From the NCBI GenBank assembly GCA_003661365.1, contig QMVZ01000088.1, forward strand, positions 1-6,815: a DNA stretch of 6,815 nt, written 5' to 3'. The notes beneath the pieces are model-generated. The model was not told the origin of the DNA, did no database searches, and saw only the letters and a program-made list of their open reading frames with translations. Within the stretch, counting starts at the first letter, position 1. Every line of letters begins with the position of its first letter. The position numbers and the translations under genes are program-made. The DNA is from Thermoproteota archaeon (lineage in GTDB: Archaea > Korarchaeota > Korarchaeia > Korarchaeales > Korarchaeaceae). Shown here one piece after another: positions 1 through 5,123 of this stretch.

Positions 1-100
1 ATGAGGAACCAAGAAGAATTACATGCCAGCAATATTATACTATCAAGCCAAAGTCAAACAATCCATTAATTGATTTCTTTTAATAGGTGAATAATGGAAG

Positions 101-931
101 TTGGAAAAAGGAGTGGGGCAAGGAAAGAAGGAATTTGCTCTTAATAAACCTTTCAAAAGTCTTATTGGATACAAACAGCACAACTCTAGATTAGTTATTA
201 CTAAATACGTAGTATATACCAATCAATATTATCTTACCTATCATAACTATAATAACAATAAAGACAATCTAAAGAATGAAATTGCTTGGATTGACGAGAA
301 AACGAATTTGCGCAATTTTTACTTCTATGATTTGCCAACATGTCTTGACCAAGTTGAGCGAGCGATTCATTACCTTGCCAGCACTGACGATTGGATTGAA
401 TTTTCAGATGCAACAGTGAATTCTTTGATCAAGATTTACAAGAACGTGGCAGATTACTTGTCACCAATGCAATTCGAACAACAAACGGATAAACGAACAG
501 CCTCAAAAGTGAAGGGCTACTTATTTGAAGGAATAAATTATTCTTTCCTATCTAATTATTACCATGCTTCATGGCCAGGAATGAAGGGCATGAGCACATG
601 GTATGAAACCAATAATAAAGGAAGTCCCGATGTAAAGGTGTTCAGACACAGATGGTTAAACATCGAGTGTGAATTTCGAAGTGCACCAAAGAAAAAGAAG
701 CACAAGTATTATTCCTTCAACGAGGATGAATTGAAACAGGCATTAAATGCCGATATTGTTGCGTTAACACGCATGCCAATGAACAAAGAATTACAAACAT
801 GCTATTGTGTTGTCACAGGACCACCTGCAGGCAGGAATTTAATGTGTCATCTATTATGGGTCTATACAATATTCTCTGATCAGCTCCAAGCATACCATCC
901 TATCATTAAACTATTGACCAGTCATTATTGA
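101..931 (+). CDS. Hypothetical protein, possible PD-(D/E)XK-like nuclease
   Basis: I do not recognise this 276-residue protein as a known family. It has no signal peptide, no clear membrane span and no zinc motif. The N-terminal third is rich in Asn, Tyr and Lys. Residues 135-225 resemble a restriction-endonuclease-like core: a helix with Glu143 (YLFEG), a Ser-Pro-Asp at 175-177, then a strand ending in Glu189-Cys-Glu191 (IECEF). The spacing recalls the E...D...ExE active site known from BamHI-type enzymes, but this is motif-level inference only. A basic run (KKKK at 197-200) and a predicted hydrophobic strand (ADIVALTR, 217-224) follow. The start is uncertain. TTG 101 is the first possible start after an in-frame stop and lies 10 nt after a GGTGA; GTG 113 is an alternative. 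Five of nine Arg codons are CGN, unlike the neighbouring housekeeping genes, which hints at foreign origin. The coding frame is confident; the function is not. Confidence 0.6.
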   Translation: MEKGVGQGKKEFALNKPFKSLIGYKQHNSRLVITKYVVYTNQYYLTYHNYNNNKDNLKNEIAWIDEKTNLRNFYFYDLPTCLDQVERAIHYLASTDDWIEFSDATVNSLIKIYKNVADYLSPMQFEQQTDKRTASKVKGYLFEGINYSFLSNYYHASWPGMKGMSTWYETNNKGSPDVKVFRHRWLNIECEFRSAPKKKKHKYYSFNEDELKQALNADIVALTRMPMNKELQTCYCVVTGPPAGRNLMCHLLWVYTIFSDQLQAYHPIIKLLTSHY

Positions 932-972
932 GCACATGACAGTGTGTCGCTCTTAGAGACTGAATGCTTGGA

Positions 973-987
973 TTTTTGAATTTTTTT
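973..987 (+). terminator. Candidate oligo-T terminator
   Basis: Two T-runs (five T, then seven T, separated by GAA) lie about 40 nt after the stop codon of the 276-residue protein. Archaeal RNA polymerase commonly terminates at oligo-T tracts without a hairpin, so this could end that transcript. Between here and the RHH start at 1097 I see only AT-rich intergenic DNA. Confidence 0.35.
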
Positions 988-1053
988 GTTGCTTCAATAG
1001 AAGACAAGAGAGAAGGTTCAAATGGATCATTAGTATTAAGTTGTATTATTACG

Positions 1054-1078
1054 TGAAACTAGTATTTCATGACATCAT
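1054..1078. promoter_or_regulatory. Candidate RHH operator, two short inverted repeats
   Basis: TGAAA and TTTCA flank a 6-nt spacer at 1054-1069. This is immediately followed by the overlapping inverted repeat ATGA-CA-TCAT at 1069-1078, about 20 nt before the ATG of the RHH gene. RHH proteins of the CopG/Arc type often repress their own promoter through short inverted repeats. In AT-rich DNA such repeats also occur by chance, so this is only suggestive. Confidence 0.25.
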
Positions 1079-1096
1079 AAAGCATAATAATTGAGC

Positions 1097-1444
1097 ATGC
1101 CTTATTGCTTGGTGATTGATGAGTTGCCCACAAAGAAGGGGAGAAAAGAACTGTTTGATGATGAGGAGACAATAAGAACAACAGTGACAATCCCTAAGAA
1201 GCTATATGACCAAGCAAGGTTCTATGGTTTGTCATTAAGTGTTGTGTTAACAAGGTGCTTAGAACAATGGATTGAAGCGATTGAGAGTAAAAGCACTACT
1301 AGGTCAAAGTCCAATAATGAAAGATTAACCAATGGTGGACAACAACATGAAATGATGGGGCCGCGGCCGGGATTCGAACCCGGGCCAGGGGCTCCACAGG
1401 CCCCCACGCTACCGCTACGCCACCGCGGCCATAAAGGGGCTTAA
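1097..1444 (+). CDS. Ribbon-helix-helix DNA-binding protein reading into tRNA-His
   Basis: This small basic protein has a CopG/Arc-like ribbon-helix-helix fold, counting from ATG 1097. A beta-strand with alternating residues (RTTVTIP, 27-33) is followed by helix 1 (KKLYDQARFYG, 34-44), a turn at Leu-Ser, and helix 2 (LSVVLTRCLEQWIEAIES, 47-64). Such proteins dimerise and bind DNA through the paired strands, and act as repressors, antitoxins or plasmid copy-control factors. The recognisable domain ends near residue 65. From about residue 87 on, the frame translates the antisense strand of the tRNA-His gene, giving the artefact-like GPRPGFEPG, and stops only at 1442-1444. The native C-terminus may therefore have been lost or replaced at a junction near the tRNA 3' end, or the tail may be tolerated. 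Its Arg codons are all AGA/AGG up to that point. A TTG at 1091 is an alternative start. No antitoxin or toxin partner is evident next to it. Confidence 0.6.
   Translation: MPYCLVIDELPTKKGRKELFDDEETIRTTVTIPKKLYDQARFYGLSLSVVLTRCLEQWIEAIESKSTTRSKSNNERLTNGGQQHEMMGPRPGFEPGPGAPQAPTLPLRHRGHKGA
1356..1430 (-). tRNA. tRNA-His (GTG)
   Basis: Read on the minus strand, the cloverleaf is complete. The acceptor GCCGCGG pairs with CCGCGGC, the D-arm holds A14, G18 and G19, and the anticodon stem GGGGC/GCCCC encloses the loop CTGTGGA with anticodon GTG. The variable loop has 4 nt and the T-arm CCGGG-TTCGAAT-CCCGG is standard. An extra 5' G is encoded opposite discriminator C73, the G-1:C73 identity pair of histidine tRNAs. 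CCA is encoded. No intron is present. A weak TATA-like TATATCTA (minus strand, 1452-1459) lies about 26 nt upstream. The RHH reading frame overlaps the whole gene on the opposite strand. Confidence 0.95.
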
Positions 1445-1461
1445 TACAATCTAGATATAGA

Positions 1462-1560
1462 TGGTGCGGCCGCCGGGATTCGAACCCGGGTTTCCCCGAG
1501 GCTTGGGCGCCTCACTGGGGCGTGGCAGGCCCCCATCCTGCCAGGCTAGACTACGGCCGC
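1462..1560 (-). tRNA. tRNA-Gly (GCC) with variable-loop intron
   Basis: On the minus strand the acceptor GCGGCCG pairs with CGGCCGC, followed by discriminator A and encoded CCA. The D-stem GTCT pairs with GGAT across a loop containing GG. The anticodon stem GGGGC/GCCCC carries the loop CTGCCAC with anticodon GCC. The T-arm is CCGGG-TTCGAAT-CCCGG. Between the anticodon stem and T-stem there are 27 nt instead of the usual 4-5. Class II tRNAs (Leu, Ser) have long variable arms, but neither matches this anticodon, and the extra sequence folds as a bulge-helix-bulge intron. Removing 23 nt leaves variable loop AGAC and a normal 76-nt tRNA including CCA. Confidence 0.93.
1492..1514 (-). other. tRNA-Gly intron, bulge-helix-bulge, noncanonical position
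   Basis: In the minus-strand RNA, CCCC (end of the anticodon stem) pairs with GGGG as a 4-bp central helix. The two 3-nt bulges are AGU on the 5' strand and AAA on the 3' strand. The intron side continues as the 5-bp helix GAGGC/GCCUC with loop GCCCAA. This matches the splicing endonuclease substrate geometry. Cleavage after the second nucleotide of each bulge would remove 23 nt, at about tRNA position 45/46. The exon-side helix is short (one G-C pair), as is common for noncanonical introns, which are generally cut by the broad-specificity heteromeric endonucleases of TACK archaea. The exact cut sites are inferred. Confidence 0.8.
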
Positions 1561-1587
1561 TCTGCTTTTAAGGAGTCCTCTAAATCG

Positions 1588-1596
1588 CTTAAAAAA
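1588..1596 (-). promoter_or_regulatory. TATA-like box for tRNA-Gly
   Basis: The minus strand reads TTTTTTAAG, centred about 32 nt upstream of the tRNA-Gly 5' end. That places transcription start only a few nucleotides before the mature 5' end. Spacing fits an archaeal TATA box, but the sequence is only a moderate match. Confidence 0.4.
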
Positions 1597-1610
1597 CTGT
1601 CGTCTTATAA

Positions 1611-1622
1611 CCGCTTTAATAT
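1611..1622 (+). promoter_or_regulatory. TATA box for nep1, probably leaderless transcript
   Basis: TTTAATAT at 1615-1622 is centred about 25 nt before the GTG start of nep1. Archaeal transcription starts roughly 25 nt after the TATA centre, so the transcript would begin at or next to the start codon. No Shine-Dalgarno site precedes that GTG, which agrees with leaderless translation of the first gene of the cluster. Confidence 0.5.
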
Positions 1623-1642
1623 GATTACATCCATTTAACATC

Positions 1643-2323
1643 GTGCTCTCAATCATCATAGCGGACGCATCCTTGGAATTAGTCCCTAAAGAAGTAGCCT
1701 CGTTGGCTACAATTAAATCGATTGCTAGAACGAGGGGTAAAAAACCAGAAGAAATTGTATTCGACATTTCACACTTGCTTCCCTTGAAAAGTGAAATCCT
1801 TCCGGATCAAGAGAAAAGGGGTAGGCCAGATGTGGTACATAGGGTTTTGCTTGCGATCCTGGATTCTCCTCTAAAGTTTTACTTACCAATGAAGGTATAC
1901 CTTCACACCTACGAGGGGAGAATATTCGAAGTGGATGTAGCCACGAGGCTGCCTAGAAATTACCTCAGGTTCATTGGCTTAATGGAACAGCTCCTTTCAA
2001 AGGGAAGGGTAGGACCTAAAGATAGGCCTTTGATAAAAGAGATGGACTTGGACCTCGCAGCTTTAATGAAGAACATTCCATCTAAACGTAAAATAGCATT
2101 AAGTGAGAAGGGAAAGCTATTGGATCCTTTAAAGTTGGCAAAGGAAATCTTGAGCGAAGATAATGTAGTTATCGTTGGGGGCTTTCCTCACGGGGATTTT
2201 TCAAAAGAAGTCAGGAGAATAATTGACGAGGAGTTTAGCCTCTGTAAGGAAGTTATTTCTGCCTCAGCAGCAATCTGTATGCTGTTTTCATATCTCTTCT
2301 ATGCCCTAAGGTGGTCTACTTGA
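1643..2323 (+). CDS. nep1: 16S rRNA pseudouridine N1-methyltransferase Nep1
   Basis: Nep1 (Emg1 in eukaryotes) is a SPOUT-class methyltransferase. It methylates N1 of a pseudouridine in the 3' domain of small-subunit rRNA during ribosome assembly, using S-adenosylmethionine. The 226-residue protein matches archaeal Nep1 in length and conserved blocks: ALELVP-like DASLELVP (8-15), RGRPDVVH (59-66), ILDSPL (72-77), HTY (88-90), ATRLPRNYLRFIGLMEQLL (100-118) and VGGFPHG (178-184), the last being part of the knotted SAM-binding region. The start is GTG 1643, consistent with a TATA box about 25 nt upstream and a leaderless message. Its 3' end overlaps the rnp4 start (TTGA), so the two are probably translationally coupled. 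It heads the ribosome/RNA-processing cluster and faces away from the tRNA-Gly gene. Arg codons are AGA/AGG in 14 of 15 cases. Confidence 0.95.
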   Translation: MLSIIIADASLELVPKEVASLATIKSIARTRGKKPEEIVFDISHLLPLKSEILPDQEKRGRPDVVHRVLLAILDSPLKFYLPMKVYLHTYEGRIFEVDVATRLPRNYLRFIGLMEQLLSKGRVGPKDRPLIKEMDLDLAALMKNIPSKRKIALSEKGKLLDPLKLAKEILSEDNVVIVGGFPHGDFSKEVRRIIDEEFSLCKEVISASAAICMLFSYLFYALRWST

Positions 2324-2679
2324 GAAGAAGGAAGTTTAAGGAGAAAAAACTCAGAGCAAAAAGGATTGCAAGACAGAGAATAGTGATACTGCTTAAATTG
2401 GCAGATAAAACCGCAAGAGAGGACATCTCTCTTGCGGAAAAGTATGGGGAACTGGCTAGGAAAATATCCATCAGATGTAGGGTACCAATCCCCTCAGAAT
2501 GGAAGTGGAGGTTCTGCAAGTCCTGTAAGACGTTATTATTCCCAGGAATCACCGCAATTGTAAGAACTAGATCGGAGAAATACCCTCACATAACGATAAA
2601 GTGCCTTAAGTGCGGGAACATAAATAGAAGGCCTTACCTCAGGGAGAAGAGGAAGTTACGTGAAGGTTTAAAACCCTAA
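2320..2679 (+). CDS. rnp4: RNase P protein component 4 (Rpp21/Rpr2)
   Basis: This is the zinc-ribbon subunit of archaeal RNase P, which with its partner Rpp29 supports the specificity domain of the RNase P RNA during 5' maturation of tRNAs. The basic N-terminal helices (residues 1-50, ending in LAEKYGELARKISIR) are followed by a four-Cys zinc site: FCKSC at Cys66/Cys69 and CLKCG at Cys95/Cys98. The RRPY at about 103-106 is typical of the family. At 119 residues the length is normal. I prefer TTG 2320. It overlaps the nep1 stop as TTGA and is preceded at 6-nt spacing by AAGGTGG, a good Shine-Dalgarno. GTG 2311 would add three residues but would lie inside that site. It is co-transcribed with nep1. 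Confidence 0.93.
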   Translation: MRRRKFKEKKLRAKRIARQRIVILLKLADKTAREDISLAEKYGELARKISIRCRVPIPSEWKWRFCKSCKTLLFPGITAIVRTRSEKYPHITIKCLKCGNINRRPYLREKRKLREGLKP

Positions 2680-2681
2680 CA

Positions 2682-2707
2682 TACCATGCTTTTCGAAGAA
2701 CATGGTA
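2682..2707. repeat. 26-bp near-perfect palindrome between rnp4 and rps19e
   Basis: TACCATG at 2682-2688 pairs with CATGGTA at 2701-2707, around the central palindrome TTCGAA (2692-2697). Only two of the 13 arm positions fail to match. It starts two nucleotides after the rnp4 stop codon. A TATA-like TTTAAAA at 2667-2673 would place a transcription start at about 2696, inside the palindrome. It could therefore be an operator of an internal promoter for rps19e. Alternatives are an RNA hairpin that attenuates read-through or protects the message. Confidence 0.6.
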
Positions 2708-2751
2708 AAGTCAAGTTAAGGCTATGACGTGTTCAATTAGGGGGTGTGCTG

Positions 2752-3204
2752 TTGCCAACCGCTAGAGATGTTCCTGCAGATTTGCTCATAGAAAGATTGA
2801 AGGAAAGGCTCAAGGAGATTCCAGAGATCCAGCCACCAGAATGGGCTAAGTACGTAAAAACAGGGAGTCATCGGGAAAGACCACCACAGCAAGAAGATTG
2901 GTGGTACATAAGGGCTGCTTCAATTCTACGTGCTGTTTATTTGAGGGGTCCAGTTGGAGTGGAGAAACTGAGAACTAAGTACGGCGGAAGGAAGGATAGA
3001 GGAGTTAAACCTGAGCACTTCAGGAAGGCAAGTGGACACGTTATCAGAAAGATTATGCAACAACTTGAGGAGGCAGGTCTGCTCGAGAGGGTTGAGAGGA
3101 AAGGAAGGAGGATAACTCCTAAAGGGCAATCTTTATTGGATAAATTAGCAACAGAGATCTTAGCTGAGATTGGAAAAGAACCGGGGGTGATAGAGATCAT
3201 ATGA
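2752..3204 (+). CDS. rps19e: Small-subunit ribosomal protein S19e
   Basis: S19e is an archaeal/eukaryotic protein of the 30S head, needed for late small-subunit maturation. The 150-residue protein has the family pattern: an N-terminal DVPADLLIERL (6-16), the region PPEWAKYVKTGSHRERPP (28-45), WWYIRAASILRAVYLRGPVGVEKLR (50-74) with the winged-helix core, and a C-terminal helix-turn-wing (QQLEEAGLLER and RRITPKGQSLLDKLA, 103-133). I chose TTG 2752, giving MPTARDVPAD, because S19e proteins usually begin a few residues before DVPAD. The purine-rich AGGGGGTG ends 5 nt upstream. GTG 2746 would fall in that ribosome site. The stop overlaps the PDCD5 start as ATGA, so the two are probably coupled. 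Confidence 0.95.
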   Translation: MPTARDVPADLLIERLKERLKEIPEIQPPEWAKYVKTGSHRERPPQQEDWWYIRAASILRAVYLRGPVGVEKLRTKYGGRKDRGVKPEHFRKASGHVIRKIMQQLEEAGLLERVERKGRRITPKGQSLLDKLATEILAEIGKEPGVIEII

Positions 3205-3485
3205 CATATCCTCCAAGTGCCCCCGACAGCGATGAGGCTGAAAGGCTGAGGAAGGAACAGGAACTCAACATGATAGTAAGACAGCTCTTGACCTCTGAGG
3301 CTTGGGCAAGACTTAGGAGAGTTGAACTTGTAAAACCAACCTTGGCTAGAAATGCTAAAATATACTTGCTACAACTTTACTCTGCAGGAAAACTTAATAG
3401 GAGGCTGTCGGACTCGGAATTAAAGACGCTACTTGCAAGGCTCAGCCAAGGCGATAAGAGGGATTTCACCATAAGGGTTGTCTGA
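3201..3485 (+). CDS. DNA-binding protein of the PDCD5 family
   Basis: This 94-residue protein belongs to the PDCD5/TFAR19 family, small helical proteins found in all archaea and eukaryotes. Archaeal members bind double-stranded DNA in vitro, and their cellular role is poorly defined. The family core is plain: a charged N-terminal helix (DEAERLRKEQELNMIVRQLLT, starting at residue 11), SEAWARLRRVELVKPTLA (32-49), LLQLYSAGKL (56-65), and the C-terminal SELKTLLARL...KRDFTIR ending (72-92). The ATG overlaps the S19e stop as ATGA and follows a GGGGGTGATA Shine-Dalgarno about 8 nt upstream. The order S19e-PDCD5-L39e-L31e is a long-standing archaeal gene cluster, which supports a link to the translation machinery. 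Confidence 0.93.
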   Translation: MTYPPSAPDSDEAERLRKEQELNMIVRQLLTSEAWARLRRVELVKPTLARNAKIYLLQLYSAGKLNRRLSDSELKTLLARLSQGDKRDFTIRVV

Positions 3486-3495
3486 GGGATGTGAT

Positions 3496-3648
3496 ATGGC
3501 TAGGAATAGGCCCTTGGGTAGCAAGCTAAGGTATGCTAGAGCGATGAATGAGAACAAAAGGATGCCTCTGTGGGTTTTCCTTAAGACCGGCAGGAAAGTT
3601 AGACCAGGCCCCATTAGAAATTGGCGCAGGAGCAGGCTTCAACTCTAG
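3496..3648 (+). CDS. rpl39e: Large-subunit ribosomal protein L39e
   Basis: This is a 50-residue, strongly basic protein. L39e is the smallest ribosomal protein of archaea and eukaryotes and lines the wall of the polypeptide exit tunnel. The family pattern is complete: KLRYARAMNENKRMPLWVFLKT (10-31), RKV (33-35) and NWRRSRLQL (42-50). The ATG is preceded by GAGGG with 7-nt spacing. It starts 10 nt after the PDCD5 stop, and its stop falls 11 nt before the L31e start. Confidence 0.95.
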   Translation: MARNRPLGSKLRYARAMNENKRMPLWVFLKTGRKVRPGPIRNWRRSRLQL

Positions 3649-3659
3649 AGGTGGCAATC

Positions 3660-3935
3660 ATGGCCAAAATTGTGAGGGAATTCGTTTTTAGGGTAGGGAC
3701 AATCGTCAGGGAAAAGTATCCAAAAAAGAAAAGGGCAGCAAGAACTGCTAAAATAATAAAGGAGGGAGTAAGAAGGCAGATGAAGCTCGATGACACCATT
3801 AAAATAGTTCTGCATCCAGAACTCAATGCACTAATCTGGAGCAGAGGTGCAGAGAAACCTCCTAGAACAATAAAGGTTAGAGCAGAATACGACGAAGAAG
3901 AAGGATTGGTCAAGATCTTACCATCACGCAAGTGA
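3660..3935 (+). CDS. rpl31e: Large-subunit ribosomal protein L31e
   Basis: L31e sits on the 50S surface near the tunnel exit. The 91-residue protein shows the family features: FVFRVGTIVREKYPKKKRA (7-25), AKIIKEGVRRQMK (29-41), VLHPELNALIWSRGAEKPP (49-67) and a short acidic region before the C-terminus (YDEEEGLVKILP). The frame stays open upstream to about 3621, but ATG 3660 is right. It is preceded at 5-nt spacing by GAGGTGG, a near-perfect Shine-Dalgarno, and the upstream codons overlap L39e. The stop overlaps the GTG start of aIF6 as GTGA. Confidence 0.95.
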   Translation: MAKIVREFVFRVGTIVREKYPKKKRAARTAKIIKEGVRRQMKLDDTIKIVLHPELNALIWSRGAEKPPRTIKVRAEYDEEEGLVKILPSRK

Positions 3936-4615
3936 CGGTGTCCTGTTTGCCCGTCCTAAAGACAAGATTTCAGGGTAATGAAAACATTGGGGTTTTCGTA
4001 AAAACGATAGGAGATCACGTTTTCATTCCAAAATACGCTTCTACTTCTTTTAAAGATAAAATAATTGAGTGCTTTAGTGTAAATCCTATTGAAACGATGG
4101 TATATCAGAGCAATTTGTTAGGAATATTTCTCTCTGGAAACAGAAATGGAATCCTAATTCCGTACCTGATAACCCCTGAGGAGTATGAATTACTTCAGAA
4201 TATTCTAGATATTCCCATCTATCCATTGGACTTTACAATAAATGCTTTTGGGAATGTTATCCTTACGAACGATTATGGTGCACTGATTAGTCCTTGGTTT
4301 GGTGAAAAAGAAGCTGATGAAATCAAAAAAATCCTAAAGGTGGAGGTTGTCAGGGGGACTTTAGCAGGATTTCCTGTACCAGGCTCTGTAGCTGTTGTGA
4401 CGAATAGAGGAGGGTTAGCTCCCCCTCAGACGTCCGAGGAAGAAATTAGAATGTTGAAGGACTTATTTGAAGTTGATTTCCTTAAAGGAACTGTAAATAG
4501 AGGAGTGAGGTACCTAAAACTAGGCATAGTTGCAAATGATAAAGGAGCCTTGGTAGGAGAGTTGACAACGCCTTGGGAAATTGAGACGATAATAGAGGCA
4601 TTCGGTTTTGGGTGA
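3932..4615 (+). CDS. eif6: Translation initiation factor aIF6
   Basis: aIF6 binds the 50S subunit near L14 and prevents premature joining with the 30S. In eukaryotes the homologue is also a 60S assembly factor. The protein is a five-fold pentein, and five imperfect repeats are visible at roughly 45-residue steps: GNENIGVFVKT (15-25), NLLGIFLSGNRNGILIP (61-77), GNVILTNDYGALISP (107-121), GSVAVVTNRGGLAPP (151-165) and KLGIVANDKGALVGE (197-211). Length 227 is normal for the family. The start is ambiguous. GTG 3932 overlaps the L31e stop but lacks a clear ribosome site; TTG 3947 follows GGTG by 6 nt and gives MPVLKTRFQGN, five residues shorter. The 3' end is followed by a 53-nt gap before the preferred pfdA start. 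Confidence 0.93.
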   Translation: MTVSCLPVLKTRFQGNENIGVFVKTIGDHVFIPKYASTSFKDKIIECFSVNPIETMVYQSNLLGIFLSGNRNGILIPYLITPEEYELLQNILDIPIYPLDFTINAFGNVILTNDYGALISPWFGEKEADEIKKILKVEVVRGTLAGFPVPGSVAVVTNRGGLAPPQTSEEEIRMLKDLFEVDFLKGTVNRGVRYLKLGIVANDKGALVGELTTPWEIETIIEAFGFG

Positions 4616-4668
4616 GGTATAACTTAACTTATTTGAGGGAATCATATCTAAGATGGGAGGAAAAAAGG

Positions 4669-5094
4669 TTGTCATCGTCAGGAGGAGGCTCGGAAGATCT
4701 TGAAACGCTAAGTGCTGTCTATAGAGCCTTAATTGATGAGGCAAATCGCCTCAACATGATAATAAATGATTTAGTAAAGAGCAAGGAGACATTACGCTCC
4801 CTAAAATCTCTTAGGGATAAGAAAGAGGGCGTGGATAGGATGATAGTTCCTGCTGGTAGCTTTGTTGGCCTGATAGTAAATAACGTAAATCCTGAGAAGG
4901 TCCTAGTCCTTCTTGGTTCTAATGTTTACGCTGAGATGTCTCTAGAAAGAGCTATTGAGGAACTAGATTCGAGGATAGAACAAGGCCAGAAAGCTCTTGA
5001 ATCAATCCAATCTCAAATCAGCCAATTAGAAGAGAGAATAAACATTGCCATGAGGAAGGCTCAAAAGGGCACGAAAACCAAAAGTTCCTCATGA
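4669..5094 (+). CDS. pfdA: Prefoldin alpha subunit
   Basis: Prefoldin is a hexameric chaperone (two alpha, four beta subunits) that captures unfolded proteins and passes them to the thermosome. The 141-residue protein shows the expected layout: an N-terminal coiled coil (9-50), a double beta-hairpin centre with MIVPAGSFVGLIV (58-70) and VLVLLGSNVYAEM (76-88), a C-terminal coiled coil (90-131) rich in Glu/Gln/Ile, and a basic Ser-rich tail. I prefer TTG 4669. It lies 8 nt after GGGAGG and gives the usual short lead before the first helix. An in-frame GTG at 4612, overlapping the aIF6 stop as GTGA, would add 19 residues not typical of the family. The Ser/Gly-rich stretch at 2-8 is unusual but harmless. 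argF follows after 29 nt. Confidence 0.9.
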   Translation: MSSSGGGSEDLETLSAVYRALIDEANRLNMIINDLVKSKETLRSLKSLRDKKEGVDRMIVPAGSFVGLIVNNVNPEKVLVLLGSNVYAEMSLERAIEELDSRIEQGQKALESIQSQISQLEERINIAMRKAQKGTKTKSSS

Positions 5095-5123
5095 AATTTG
5101 AATCTTAAGGGGAGGAGTGTATC

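Noticed and set aside
1..83. Possible C-terminal end of an upstream gene (frames ending at 69 or 83)
   Set aside because: Too short to recognise any family or to choose between frames.
94..144. ATG after AGGTGA opening a 16-codon frame
   Set aside because: It ends quickly and overlaps the 276-residue frame out of phase. The GGTGA may serve the TTG at 101; a frameshift at the start cannot be excluded.
562..574. CCATG-CTT-CATGG, similar to the arms of the palindrome at 2682-2707
   Set aside because: It is shorter, lies inside a coding region and lacks the TTCGAA core; the likeness is probably chance.
1222..1407. Minus-strand reading frame across tRNA-His and the RHH gene
   Set aside because: Its N-terminal part translates the tRNA gene itself and the rest is the complement of the RHH coding sequence; no start signal supports it.
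1462..1560. Long extra region in the tRNA could make it a class II tRNA (Leu/Ser)
   Set aside because: The anticodon loop CTGCCAC gives GCC, the acceptor and discriminator fit glycine, and the extra 23 nt form a bulge-helix-bulge whose removal restores a normal class I tRNA.
4653..4703. Short frame ATG-GGA-GGA in the aIF6-pfdA gap as a remnant of L18a
   Set aside because: It encodes only 16 residues, shows no L18a pattern and overlaps the preferred pfdA start and its ribosome site.
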